From the NCBI GenBank assembly GCA_020631315.1, contig JAHDHM010000047.1:1723-14775 (forward strand): DNA of 13,053 bases. Reading direction: 5' to 3'. A program made the position numbers and the translations under genes. This stretch comes from Acidimicrobiales bacterium. Lineage in GTDB: Bacteria > Actinomycetota > Acidimicrobiia > Acidimicrobiales > Poriferisodaliceae. The notes beneath the pieces were generated by a model. That model ran no database searches. It saw nothing but the letters and a program-made list of their open reading frames with translations, and had not been told where the DNA came from. Shown piece after piece: positions 7,059-13,053 of this stretch; the stretch's first letter is position 1, and each line of letters opens with the position of its first letter.

Positions 7059-8804
7059 ATGTGTGGCGCATTCTCCCTGCGATCGGAACGACGGTCGATC
7101 GACCGACGGGTGCGAGGCCCCCGTCGTGGATCGATCGCGCTCGGGCTGGTCGTCGCCCTGGTGGCGGCACTCCAGCCGACCGCACCAGCGGCAGCCGACG
7201 TCGAGGTCTGGGACGTTCGTTCCACGACCGTCGTCGGTGAGGAACTGCCGGTGCTCGATCACCCGATCGTCGCCATCGATGCCACGGGTGACGGTCGCGG
7301 CACCTGGCTCGTCGCTGCCGACGGTGGGGTGTTCACCCTCGACGACGCTCCGTTCCACGGCTCTGCCGGAGGGCTGCGCCTGAGCGGCTCGATCGTCTCG
7401 ATCGCCGCCACCGGCGATGACCGTGGCTACTGGCTTGCCGGGGCTGACGGGTCCGTCATGGGCTTCGGTGCGGCCGGCTTCCACGGATCGGTGGCGGATC
7501 TCGCTCTGGCAGCGCCCGTGGTGGCCATCGAACGAGCTCCCGACGATCGTGGTTACTGGCTGGTCGCCGCCGACGGTGGCGTCTTCGCGTTCGGGTCGGC
7601 TCGCTTCCACGGCTCCGCTGCCGGGTGGGGTCTGCCGGACGTGGTCGACCTGGTCGCCACGCCGTCCGGCGACGGCTACTGGGTGGTCGACCGCACCGGC
7701 GGGATCCATCGCTTCGGTGCGGCGCGTCAGCTCGCGTGGAACTGGCCTGCGCCGGGTGAGGTGGTCGGGGCTGCCGGGCGTGGGTCGTCGCTGACGCTGG
7801 CGTGGTCGTCGGGTGTCGTGGACGACGTTCGGTCGACCCATGTCGAGCGGGTCTCGATGGTGACGCAGCGCACCACGGTCGACGTGGCCGTGTCCGGCCA
7901 GTCGCCTCGTATCGCGGCGACCGGCGACCGTTACCGCCGTCTCGGCCCGAGCATCGCCGGCGGCCGTGGGTCCTCGGTGGCCGACTTCGCCGATGCGTCG
8001 AATGCTCGGGTCGGCGTCGTGTCGTTCTACGCGAACTGGCGCCACGATCGGAACCTCCCGACCGGCTGGCTCGACGAGATCCACGCCATGGGCGCGGTGC
8101 CCATGATCGGTTGGGAGCCGTGGGATCCCGACGGTGACCTCAAGGTCCAGCCGGACTACCAGCTGCGCGACATCATCGACGGCCACCACGACTGGTTGAT
8201 CGATCGCTGGGCGTGGCAGGCCGCCGAGTACGGCAAACCGATCATGATGCGCTTCGCGCACGAGATGAACGGCGACTGGTACCCGTGGAGCGAACTGGTC
8301 AACGGCAACGGTCCTGGTGAGTACGCGGCGGCGTGGCGACACGTCCATTCGCGCTTCGAGGCCGCCGGGGCCGACAACGTCGTGTGGGTCTGGAACCCCA
8401 ACGTCGAGACCCCGTGGTCGACGCCGATGGCGCAGCTCTGGCCCGGTGACGACGTCGTCGACTTCGCGGCCATCGACGGGTACAACGCCGGAACGGCGCT
8501 GCCGTGGGGTGGCTGGCGCAGCGCTGAGTCCGTCATCGGGAGCATCGCCCTTCCCGAGCTCCGGTCGGTCGTGGGCGACGTGCCCATCGTCATCGGTGAG
8601 ACCGGCAGCACCGAGTCGGGCGGGGACAAGGCCGGCTGGATCGCCGATCTGTTCATCTGGCTCGAGCGCGAGCACCCGGACATCTCCATGGTCATCTGGT
8701 TCGACGAGTCGAAGGAGACCTCGTGGAACGTCGGGAGCTCACCGGCATCGGCGGGGTCGTTCGCCCGGCACGGCGCCCAGGACTGGTGCGGCTGCGCCCG
8801 TTGA
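7059..8804 (+). CDS. Secreted GH26-family glycosidase with N-terminal GYWLVAADGG repeats
   Basis: This is a 581-residue exported protein. Signal peptide: basic stretch RRVRGPRRGS, hydrophobic core IALGLVVALVAAL, and likely cleavage at APAAA-D (about 47). Residues 69-234 hold four repeats starting at 69, 111, 153 and 195, each near 42 residues with the pattern V.I..T.DGRGYWLVAADGGVFAFG.A.FHGS; these probably form blades of a beta-propeller-like domain. The C-terminal domain (about 310-565) matches GH26 (beta-mannanase-type) hydrolases: FYANW, the acid/base block MRFAHEMNGDWYPW (E402), VVWVWNPN, IDGYN and the nucleophile block PIVIGETGST (E514). Both catalytic glutamates are present, so activity is likely; the glycan is unknown. 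ATG 7059 is preferred, with two in-frame GTGs just upstream as alternatives. No strong ribosome binding site is seen. It converges on ribH with only 17 bp between them. Confidence 0.87.
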   Translation: MCGAFSLRSERRSIDRRVRGPRRGSIALGLVVALVAALQPTAPAAADVEVWDVRSTTVVGEELPVLDHPIVAIDATGDGRGTWLVAADGGVFTLDDAPFHGSAGGLRLSGSIVSIAATGDDRGYWLAGADGSVMGFGAAGFHGSVADLALAAPVVAIERAPDDRGYWLVAADGGVFAFGSARFHGSAAGWGLPDVVDLVATPSGDGYWVVDRTGGIHRFGAARQLAWNWPAPGEVVGAAGRGSSLTLAWSSGVVDDVRSTHVERVSMVTQRTTVDVAVSGQSPRIAATGDRYRRLGPSIAGGRGSSVADFADASNARVGVVSFYANWRHDRNLPTGWLDEIHAMGAVPMIGWEPWDPDGDLKVQPDYQLRDIIDGHHDWLIDRWAWQAAEYGKPIMMRFAHEMNGDWYPWSELVNGNGPGEYAAAWRHVHSRFEAAGADNVVWVWNPNVETPWSTPMAQLWPGDDVVDFAAIDGYNAGTALPWGGWRSAESVIGSIALPELRSVVGDVPIVIGETGSTESGGDKAGWIADLFIWLEREHPDISMVIWFDESKETSWNVGSSPASAGSFARHGAQDWCGCAR

Positions 8805-8821
8805 TCTGCGGCTGAACTGCC

Positions 8822-9328
8822 CTAACTGGACAGAACGGCGAGCGCCTGCAGCGTCTCGAGGCAGGCGCGGCCGACCTCGTGGCCCTTCAGGCCCATGTGG
8901 TCGGTGAAGAAGTCCCGGTGGTCCTGGTGCTCGTGGAACTGCTGCGGCGTCAGCACGCAGGAGAAGACCGGGACGCCGGTGTCGAGCTGCACCCGCATGA
9001 GGCCGCCGATCACGGCATCGGCCACGAACTCGTGACGGTAGATGCCGCCGTCGACGACGAACCCGACCGCGACCACTGCATCGACCCGATGGGTGGCGGC
9101 GAGGCGTCGGCTGAACAACGGGAGTTCGAACGCTCCGGGCACCGTGTGGAACTCGAGCGCGGCACGGCCGGCGAGTTCGGAGGTCAGTCCGTCGCACGCG
9201 GCATGGACCATCGGTCCGTTGACCGTGGTGCGCACGACCGCCACCCGTGGGCGCGACGTTCCGTCCTCGGGGTGATCGCCGTCACCTGAGGCGGTCGACG
9301 GTGGGTGGAGCTCTGCAGTCGTTCGCAT
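8822..9328 (-). CDS. ribH: Lumazine synthase-like protein, RibH2 (type II) form
   Basis: Lumazine synthase joins a ribityl-aminouracil and a butanone phosphate in the penultimate riboflavin step. Blocks are VPGAFELPLFSRRLA, VAVGFVVDGGIYRHEFVADAV (with the catalytic-type His), GLMRVQLDTGVPVFSCVLTPQQFHEH, DFFTDHMGLKGHEVGRACL (with the conserved Lys). GGIYRH, VLTP.FHE and the DFF…KG block are the type II, Brucella RibH2-like pattern, not the housekeeping RibH. The aromatic residue that normally stacks on the pyrimidine (Trp in RibH2 RWHADIV, Phe in RibH) is replaced: the segment reads VRTTVNGPMV. Activity may therefore be altered. I chose the ATG at 9328-9326 (168 aa) because the ATG 12 nt upstream (9340) lies within the -10 hexamer TATGTT. 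No other riboflavin gene is nearby. Confidence 0.85.
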   Translation of the reverse strand: MRTTAELHPPSTASGDGDHPEDGTSRPRVAVVRTTVNGPMVHAACDGLTSELAGRAALEFHTVPGAFELPLFSRRLAATHRVDAVVAVGFVVDGGIYRHEFVADAVIGGLMRVQLDTGVPVFSCVLTPQQFHEHQDHRDFFTDHMGLKGHEVGRACLETLQALAVLSS

Positions 9329-9335
9329 GAGCCGA

Positions 9336-9366
9336 AACATAGAAGTTGAAGTGAACTTCAGATCAA
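9336..9366 (-). promoter_or_regulatory. ribH promoter with 19-bp spacer (MerR/SoxR-activated type)
   Basis: Read on the minus strand: -35 TTGATC (9366-9361), a spacer of exactly 19 bp (9360-9342), -10 TATGTT (9341-9336), then 7 nt to ATG 9328. A 19-bp spacer is over-long for free polymerase and is the hallmark of promoters that MerR-family activators untwist. The SoxR-like palindrome begins at the first spacer base, as in E. coli soxS. Confidence 0.65.
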
Positions 9367-9375
9367 GAGCACAAT
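9346..9375 (+). promoter_or_regulatory. Divergent promoter of the membrane protein-soxR operon
   Basis: TTGAAG (9346-9351), an 18-bp spacer and CACAAT (9370-9375), followed by 6 nt and ATG 9382: a leaderless-type arrangement. The SoxR-like palindrome overlaps its -35, so SoxR binding could also repress or tune its own operon. Confidence 0.55.
9347..9360. promoter_or_regulatory. SoxR-box-like operator
   Basis: TGAAGT-GA-ACTTCA is a perfect 6-bp inverted repeat with a 2-base centre, in the 53-bp gap between divergent ribH and the soxR operon. Its core AAGT-NN-ACTT equals the core of the E. coli soxS SoxR box as I recall it (TCAAGTTAACTTGA); only the flanking C/G pair and the centre differ. With soxR two genes away, SoxR is the obvious candidate ligand. 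Confidence 0.7.
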
Positions 9376-9381
9376 CGTGCG

Positions 9382-10065
9382 ATGTCCTCGTCGATCGATG
9401 CCGATCCGAGCCGTCGCGTGCTGTGGTCGCTGGCGGTGTTCGTCGCCGGCTACAGCATCTGGCACCACAACGGTCTCTTCTTCGGCTGGGCTGGTGAGGT
9501 CGGTCCGCTCGATGGCGCCGACGTCGCTGACACGGTGACCCCGGTCGTCGTGATCGGTCCGTTGGTGGTGGCTGCTTCGGCGTTGGCGCTGTCGGGTCGC
9601 AAGTGGGTCGTGTTCGGTCTCGGGGTTGCCGGCCTCGGGCACGGTGCGCATCTGTCGTCGAACGCGATCTCGAATCGGATCGCCGACGTCGGTTCCGATG
9701 CCACTTCGGTCGAGATCGTCGATCACGTTCATCTGTGGGACGAGGTGTTGGGTCACTGGTGGTGGTTCGGTGGGCTGCTCGTCTGCATCGTCGTGTTGGT
9801 GGTCGCTGCTGCGCAGGTGGAGCTGGGTCTCGCGTCGTGGGTGCTGGCGGTGTTCGGCGGACTGGTCGGGTTGACCTGGGCGACGAACAGCCTCGAAGGC
9901 GGCACCGCTCTCCTCGGGCTCGCCGGTGGCGTCGCTGCGGTCGTGGCGGCCGTACGCGGTCACCCGTGGCGTTGGGCGCTCGCTGGTCTGGGTGTCGTGG
10001 CCTGCGGTGTCATCGGCGGTTGGGGTGTTCTCCACAGCGGCTTTCCGCAGCCGTCGAGTCTGTGA
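9382..10065 (+). CDS. His-rich integral membrane protein, function unknown, coupled to soxR
   Basis: The product is 227 residues. Hydrophobic segments lie at about 12-29, 52-70, 74-92, 125-145, 150-168, 174-191 and 197-217, giving about seven helices. A cluster of polar residues near membrane ends stands out: H28-H29, GHGAH (H87, H90), N94, N98, and DHVHLWDEVLGH (H115, H117, D120, E121, H125). This could ligate a metal or heme, as in some membrane oxidoreductases or membrane hydrolases; that is inference and no family is recognised. ATG 9382 is 6 nt after a -10 hexamer. Its TGA (10063-10065) shares a base with the soxR ATG, so the two are translationally coupled, which suggests a redox-linked role. 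Confidence 0.82.
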   Translation: MSSSIDADPSRRVLWSLAVFVAGYSIWHHNGLFFGWAGEVGPLDGADVADTVTPVVVIGPLVVAASALALSGRKWVVFGLGVAGLGHGAHLSSNAISNRIADVGSDATSVEIVDHVHLWDEVLGHWWWFGGLLVCIVVLVVAAAQVELGLASWVLAVFGGLVGLTWATNSLEGGTALLGLAGGVAAVVAAVRGHPWRWALAGLGVVACGVIGGWGVLHSGFPQPSSL

Positions 10066-10526
10066 TGCAGCCGTTCCTGACGATCGGGCAGGCGGCGGAG
10101 CGTCTGGGGGTGGCGACCTCCGCACTGCGCTTCTACGAGCAGCGAGGGCTGATCACGAGCCGCCGAACGTCTGGAGGGCAACGCCGATTCGCCCGCGACG
10201 TGCTGCGGAGGGTGTCGTTCATCCGGGCCGCTCAGGAAGTCGGCGTGTCGCTCGACGAGATCGCCGAGCGTCTCGCGGTGCTGCCACCGGAGCGGGCGCC
10301 GACCACCGAGGAGTGGGAGCGGCTTGCGGCCGATTGGCGCCCCCGGCTCGACGAGCGCATCGCCACGCTGCAGGGCATCCGGGATCGGCTCGCATCCTGT
10401 ATCGGGTGTGGCTGCCAGAGCCTCGACAGCTGCGCTGTGTTCAATCCCGACGACCAGGCGGCCTCGGGTGGCCCGGGTGCTCGTTTCCTCGCGATGCCAT
10501 CGCCCGTTGACGAGTCCTCGAACTGA
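10065..10526 (+). CDS. soxR: Redox-sensing transcriptional activator SoxR (MerR family)
   Basis: The product is a 153-residue cytosolic dimeric regulator carrying a [2Fe-2S] cluster, oxidised by redox-cycling compounds and then activating promoters by DNA distortion. The N-terminal MerR helix-turn-helix TIGQAAERLGVATSALRFYEQRGLI (6-30) and SGGQRRFARDVLRRVSFI match SoxR closely. The dimer helix follows, then the cluster motif CIGCGCQSLDSC with C112, C115, C117 and C123: exactly the E. coli SoxR spacing (CxxCxCx5C). The short C-terminal tail lacks extra domains. ATG 10065 overlaps the stop of the membrane gene by one base. The TGA at 10524-10526 is 2 nt before a LexA box that belongs to dnaE2. 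The gene is probably autoregulated through the operator at 9347. Confidence 0.95.
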   Translation: MQPFLTIGQAAERLGVATSALRFYEQRGLITSRRTSGGQRRFARDVLRRVSFIRAAQEVGVSLDEIAERLAVLPPERAPTTEEWERLAADWRPRLDERIATLQGIRDRLASCIGCGCQSLDSCAVFNPDDQAASGGPGARFLAMPSPVDESSN

Positions 10527-10528
10527 CG

Positions 10529-10542
10529 CGAACATCTGTTCG
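10529..10542 (+). promoter_or_regulatory. LexA (SOS) box 1 of dnaE2
   Basis: CGAACATCTGTTCG is a perfect CGAAC-N4-GTTCG operator. It lies upstream of the TTGACA -35, with its centre 32 bp (about three helical turns) from box 2, so two LexA dimers would sit on the same DNA face. Confidence 0.9.
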
Positions 10543-10550
10543 ATCCACTC

Positions 10551-10579
10551 TTGACAACATCGAACGGACGTTCGATGCT
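10551..10579 (+). promoter_or_regulatory. dnaE2 promoter
   Basis: Consensus -35 TTGACA (10551-10556), a 17-bp spacer, and -10 GATGCT (10574-10579), then 6 nt to ATG 10586: a leaderless-type promoter. LexA box 2 fills most of the spacer, so repression by direct occlusion is expected. Confidence 0.75.
10561..10574 (+). promoter_or_regulatory. LexA (SOS) box 2 of dnaE2
   Basis: CGAACGGACGTTCG is a second perfect CGAAC-N4-GTTCG operator, located between the -35 and -10 of the dnaE2 promoter and touching the first base of the -10. Confidence 0.9.
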
Positions 10580-10585
10580 CGCGGG

Positions 10586-13053
10586 ATGGGGTTCAACAAC
10601 CCGGGCGTGTCCTGGACCGAACTCGAACGTCGCCTGTCGGGCCGTTTCGGCGGGCCGCCCGACACCGCCGCGGAGTGGGAGGGCGCCGATGGTGGCGACA
10701 GTCCTGCATGGTCTCGCCATCGCGAAGCGTTCGAAGCCCCGGACATCCGGCGTCCTTCGGTGGTGGTGCCGTACGCCGAGCTGCACTGTCACTCGAACTT
10801 CAGCTTCCTCGACGGTGCCTCACATCCCGAGGAGCTGGTCACCGAAGCGGCCCGCCTCGGGCTGGAGGCGCTCGCACTGACCGATCACGACGGCTTCTAC
10901 GGCGTGGTCCGGTTCGCCGAGGCCGCCCGTGAGGTCGGCATGCCGACCGTGTTCGGCAGCGAGCTGTCGTTGGGACTGACCGAGCCACAGAACGGGGTGG
11001 CCGACCCGGCAGGGGACCATCAGATCGTCCTCGCCAGGGATCCACAGGGCTATGCGGCGTTGGGTTCGCTGATCTCGAAAGGGCAGATGGCAGGGGAGAA
11101 GGGGGCACCTCGTCTGTCGTTCTCCGACATCGCCGACGCCGCCGCAGCCGGTGCGGCCGATCACTGGGTGTTGCTGACCGGCGGTCGCAAGGGTCGGGTG
11201 CCCCGGGCACTCGTCGACGCCGGTCCGTCTGCGGCAGGAGTCGAACTCCAACGACTGATCGACGCAGTGGGCCGCGACAACGTGATGGTCGAGCTGTGGG
11301 ATCACGGCGACCCGCTCGACAACGCTCGCAACGACGAACTCGCGCGTCTGGCAGCTCGCTACGGCGTCGGCCTGGTGGCCACGAACAACGTCCACTACGC
11401 GACACCGTCACGCCGGCGGCTCGCCACCGCGTTGTCCGCGGTGCGGGCTCGGCGCAGCCTCGACGAGATCGACGGTTGGCTGCCGCCGTCCGGCGCCGCG
11501 CACCTGAGGTCGGGTGTCGAGCAGCTCCGCCGGTTCGACCGGTACCCGGGTGTCGTCGAAGCCGCCGCCGAACTCGGGCGGGCCTGTGCGTTCGACCTCC
11601 AGCTCGTGGCCCCGAATCTCCCGCCGTACCTGTGTCCACCGGGGCACGACGAGATGAGCTTCCTGCGCCACATCGTCGAAGAGGGGGCGCAACGTCGGTA
11701 CGGCCCGCGGGACGCCGAGTGGGTGCCGGGGGCGTGGCACCAGATCGATCGCGAGCTCGACCTCATCGACCATCTCGGCTTTCCCGGCTACTTCCTCGTC
11801 GTCTGGGACATCGTCGAGTTCTGTCGGGTCAACGACATCTACTGCCAGGGTCGTGGTTCAGCTGCGAACTCTGCGGTCTGTTACGTCCTCGGCGTCACCA
11901 AGGCCGATGCGGTCAGCCTGGGACTGTTGTTCGAACGCTTCTTGTCGCCCGAGCGTGACGGCCCGCCCGACATCGATCTCGACATCGAGTCGGGCCGCCG
12001 GGAGGAGGCGATCCAACACGTCTACGAGCGCTACGGGCGGTTGCACGCGGCGCAGGTCGCGAACGTCATCACCTACCGGGCGAAGTCGTCGGTGCGCGAC
12101 ATGGCCAAGGCTCTCGGCTACGCGACCGGACAGCAGGACGCGTTCTCCAAGCAGCTCGATCGGTGGGGTGGGTTGTCGAGCATGCTCGATGGCACCGCCG
12201 AACAGGTCGTCGCCGACGATCACGACATCCCGCGTGACGTGCTCGAGCTGGCGGCCGAGGTCGAGCACTTCCCGCGCCATCTCGGCATCCACTCCGGGGG
12301 CATGGTCATCTGCGACCGGCCGGTGATCGAGGTGTGCCCGGTCGAGTGGGGCCGCATGGCCGATCGCAGCGTGCTCCAGTGGGACAAGGACGACTGTGCA
12401 GCGGTCGGGCTGGTCAAGTTCGATCTGCTCGGCCTCGGCATGCTGTCGGCCATCCACTATGCGATCGACTTCGTGGCCGAGACCCACGGGGTCCACATCG
12501 ACATGGCGTCGATGCCCCAGGACCCCGAGGTGTACGCCATGTTGTGCCGGGCGGACACGATCGGCGTGTTCCAGATCGAGTCCCGGGCCCAGATGGCCAC
12601 GCTGCCCCGGTTGAAGCCCCGCACGTTCTACGACCTCGTCGTCGAGATCGCCCTCATCCGGCCGGGTCCGATCCAGGGCGGCTCGGTGCACCCCTACATC
12701 CGTCGTCGCAACGGCAAGGAGCCGGTCACCTACCTGCATCCGCTGTTGGAGAAGTCGCTGTCGAAGACGCTCGGCATCCCGCTGTTCCAGGAGCAGCTGA
12801 TGCAGATGGCGATCGACGTGGCCGGGTTCACGCCGGCCGAAGCCGACCAGCTGCGGCAGGCGATGGGGTCGAAGCGCAGCCGGGATCGGATGGAGCAGAT
12901 TCGTGCCCGCCTGTACGACGGCATGGCCGAACGAGGCATCGTTGGCGATGTGGCTGACCAGCTGTGGGAGAAGCTCGCCGCCTTCGCCAACTACGGGTTT
13001 CCCGAGAGCCACTCGGTGTCGTTTGCGTACCTCGTCTACGCGTCGTCATGGCT
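10586..13053 (+). CDS. dnaE2: Error-prone DNA polymerase DnaE2 (3' end outside window)
   Basis: This C-family polymerase alpha subunit performs SOS mutagenic translesion synthesis with ImuA' and ImuB. The frame is open from ATG 10586 to the window edge (822 codons of about 1,080 usual). The N-terminus FNNPGVSWTELERRLSG is the DnaE2-type extension. The PHP domain has YAELHCHSNFSFLDGASHPEEL (H67, H69) and LTDHDGFYG (D100, H101, D102). The palm has GRGSAANSAVCYVLG and PDIDLDIES (catalytic D464 and D466), with the third Asp in GLVKFDLLGLGML (D613). IGVFQIESRAQM, IALIRPGPIQGGSVHPYIRRR and FPESHSVSFAYLVY follow in family order. The start is fixed by the leaderless promoter and two LexA boxes directly upstream. 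It is separated from imuA'-imuB by six genes, unlike the common contiguous cassette. Confidence 0.96.
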   Translation, partial: MGFNNPGVSWTELERRLSGRFGGPPDTAAEWEGADGGDSPAWSRHREAFEAPDIRRPSVVVPYAELHCHSNFSFLDGASHPEELVTEAARLGLEALALTDHDGFYGVVRFAEAAREVGMPTVFGSELSLGLTEPQNGVADPAGDHQIVLARDPQGYAALGSLISKGQMAGEKGAPRLSFSDIADAAAAGAADHWVLLTGGRKGRVPRALVDAGPSAAGVELQRLIDAVGRDNVMVELWDHGDPLDNARNDELARLAARYGVGLVATNNVHYATPSRRRLATALSAVRARRSLDEIDGWLPPSGAAHLRSGVEQLRRFDRYPGVVEAAAELGRACAFDLQLVAPNLPPYLCPPGHDEMSFLRHIVEEGAQRRYGPRDAEWVPGAWHQIDRELDLIDHLGFPGYFLVVWDIVEFCRVNDIYCQGRGSAANSAVCYVLGVTKADAVSLGLLFERFLSPERDGPPDIDLDIESGRREEAIQHVYERYGRLHAAQVANVITYRAKSSVRDMAKALGYATGQQDAFSKQLDRWGGLSSMLDGTAEQVVADDHDIPRDVLELAAEVEHFPRHLGIHSGGMVICDRPVIEVCPVEWGRMADRSVLQWDKDDCAAVGLVKFDLLGLGMLSAIHYAIDFVAETHGVHIDMASMPQDPEVYAMLCRADTIGVFQIESRAQMATLPRLKPRTFYDLVVEIALIRPGPIQGGSVHPYIRRRNGKEPVTYLHPLLEKSLSKTLGIPLFQEQLMQMAIDVAGFTPAEADQLRQAMGSKRSRDRMEQIRARLYDGMAERGIVGDVADQLWEKLAAFANYGFPESHSVSFAYLVYASSW

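Noticed and set aside
6963..8675. Long minus-strand open frame opposite the GH26 gene
   Set aside because: It mirrors the plus-strand repeat gene, has no family signal, and the plus strand carries signal peptide, repeats and catalytic motifs.
8805..8821. Bidirectional terminator between the convergent GH26 and ribH genes
   Set aside because: The 17-bp gap shows no convincing stem-loop and no T-tract.
9329..9340. ATG at 9340 as the ribH start
   Set aside because: It overlaps the -10 hexamer TATGTT of the likely promoter and adds only four non-conserved residues; ATG 9328 fits the leaderless spacing.

Overview
This is a GC-rich (roughly two-thirds G+C), densely coded bacterial window. It most likely comes from a high-GC actinobacterium, and Acidimicrobiia (Ilumatobacter-like) is my best guess. 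That guess rests on the actinobacterial imuA'/imuB/dnaE2 mutagenesis genes with CGAAC-N4-GTTCG LexA boxes, on promoters whose -10 hexamer sits 6-8 nt before the start codon (leaderless mRNAs), and on a secreted protein with GYWLVAADGG-type repeats that I associate with Acidimicrobiia. The taxonomy is inference.

Layout. 1-530: 3' part of rnhB (RNase HII), whose last codons and stop have been copied into a short tandem repeat (513-596). 663-1478: a class III-like PPK2 polyphosphate kinase. 1489-2345: a SAM methyltransferase broken by two frameshifts. 2362-2655: a small Nfu N-terminal-domain protein, followed by a perfect hairpin. 2685-5136: a LexA box, then imuA' and imuB with a 209-nt gene overlap. 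5163-6979: an ACAD10-like HAD protein translationally coupled (GTGA) to an eight-helix membrane protein. 7059-8804: a secreted protein with four 42-residue repeats followed by a GH26 glycosidase domain. 8822-9328 (minus): a RibH2-type lumazine synthase. 9382-10526: a His-rich membrane protein coupled to soxR. 10529-10574: two LexA boxes around a TTGACA promoter. 10586 to the window end: dnaE2, running off the edge.

How the genes work together. imuA', imuB and dnaE2 make the damage-inducible mutasome: DnaE2 is the polymerase, ImuB the catalytically dead Y-family hub carrying a clamp-binding motif, and ImuA' the RecA-like partner. Here they lie in two separate units about 5.4 kb apart, each with its own perfect LexA box or boxes. 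The most novel-looking locus is the divergent ribH2 / membrane protein-soxR region. A palindrome closely resembling the E. coli SoxR box sits inside an atypical 19-bp promoter spacer facing the RibH2-type gene, in the same position as in the E. coli soxS promoter. This predicts redox (SoxR) control of a lumazine-synthase-like protein.

There are no RNA genes, CRISPR arrays, insertion sequences or gene-free stretches over 300 bases that I can support.
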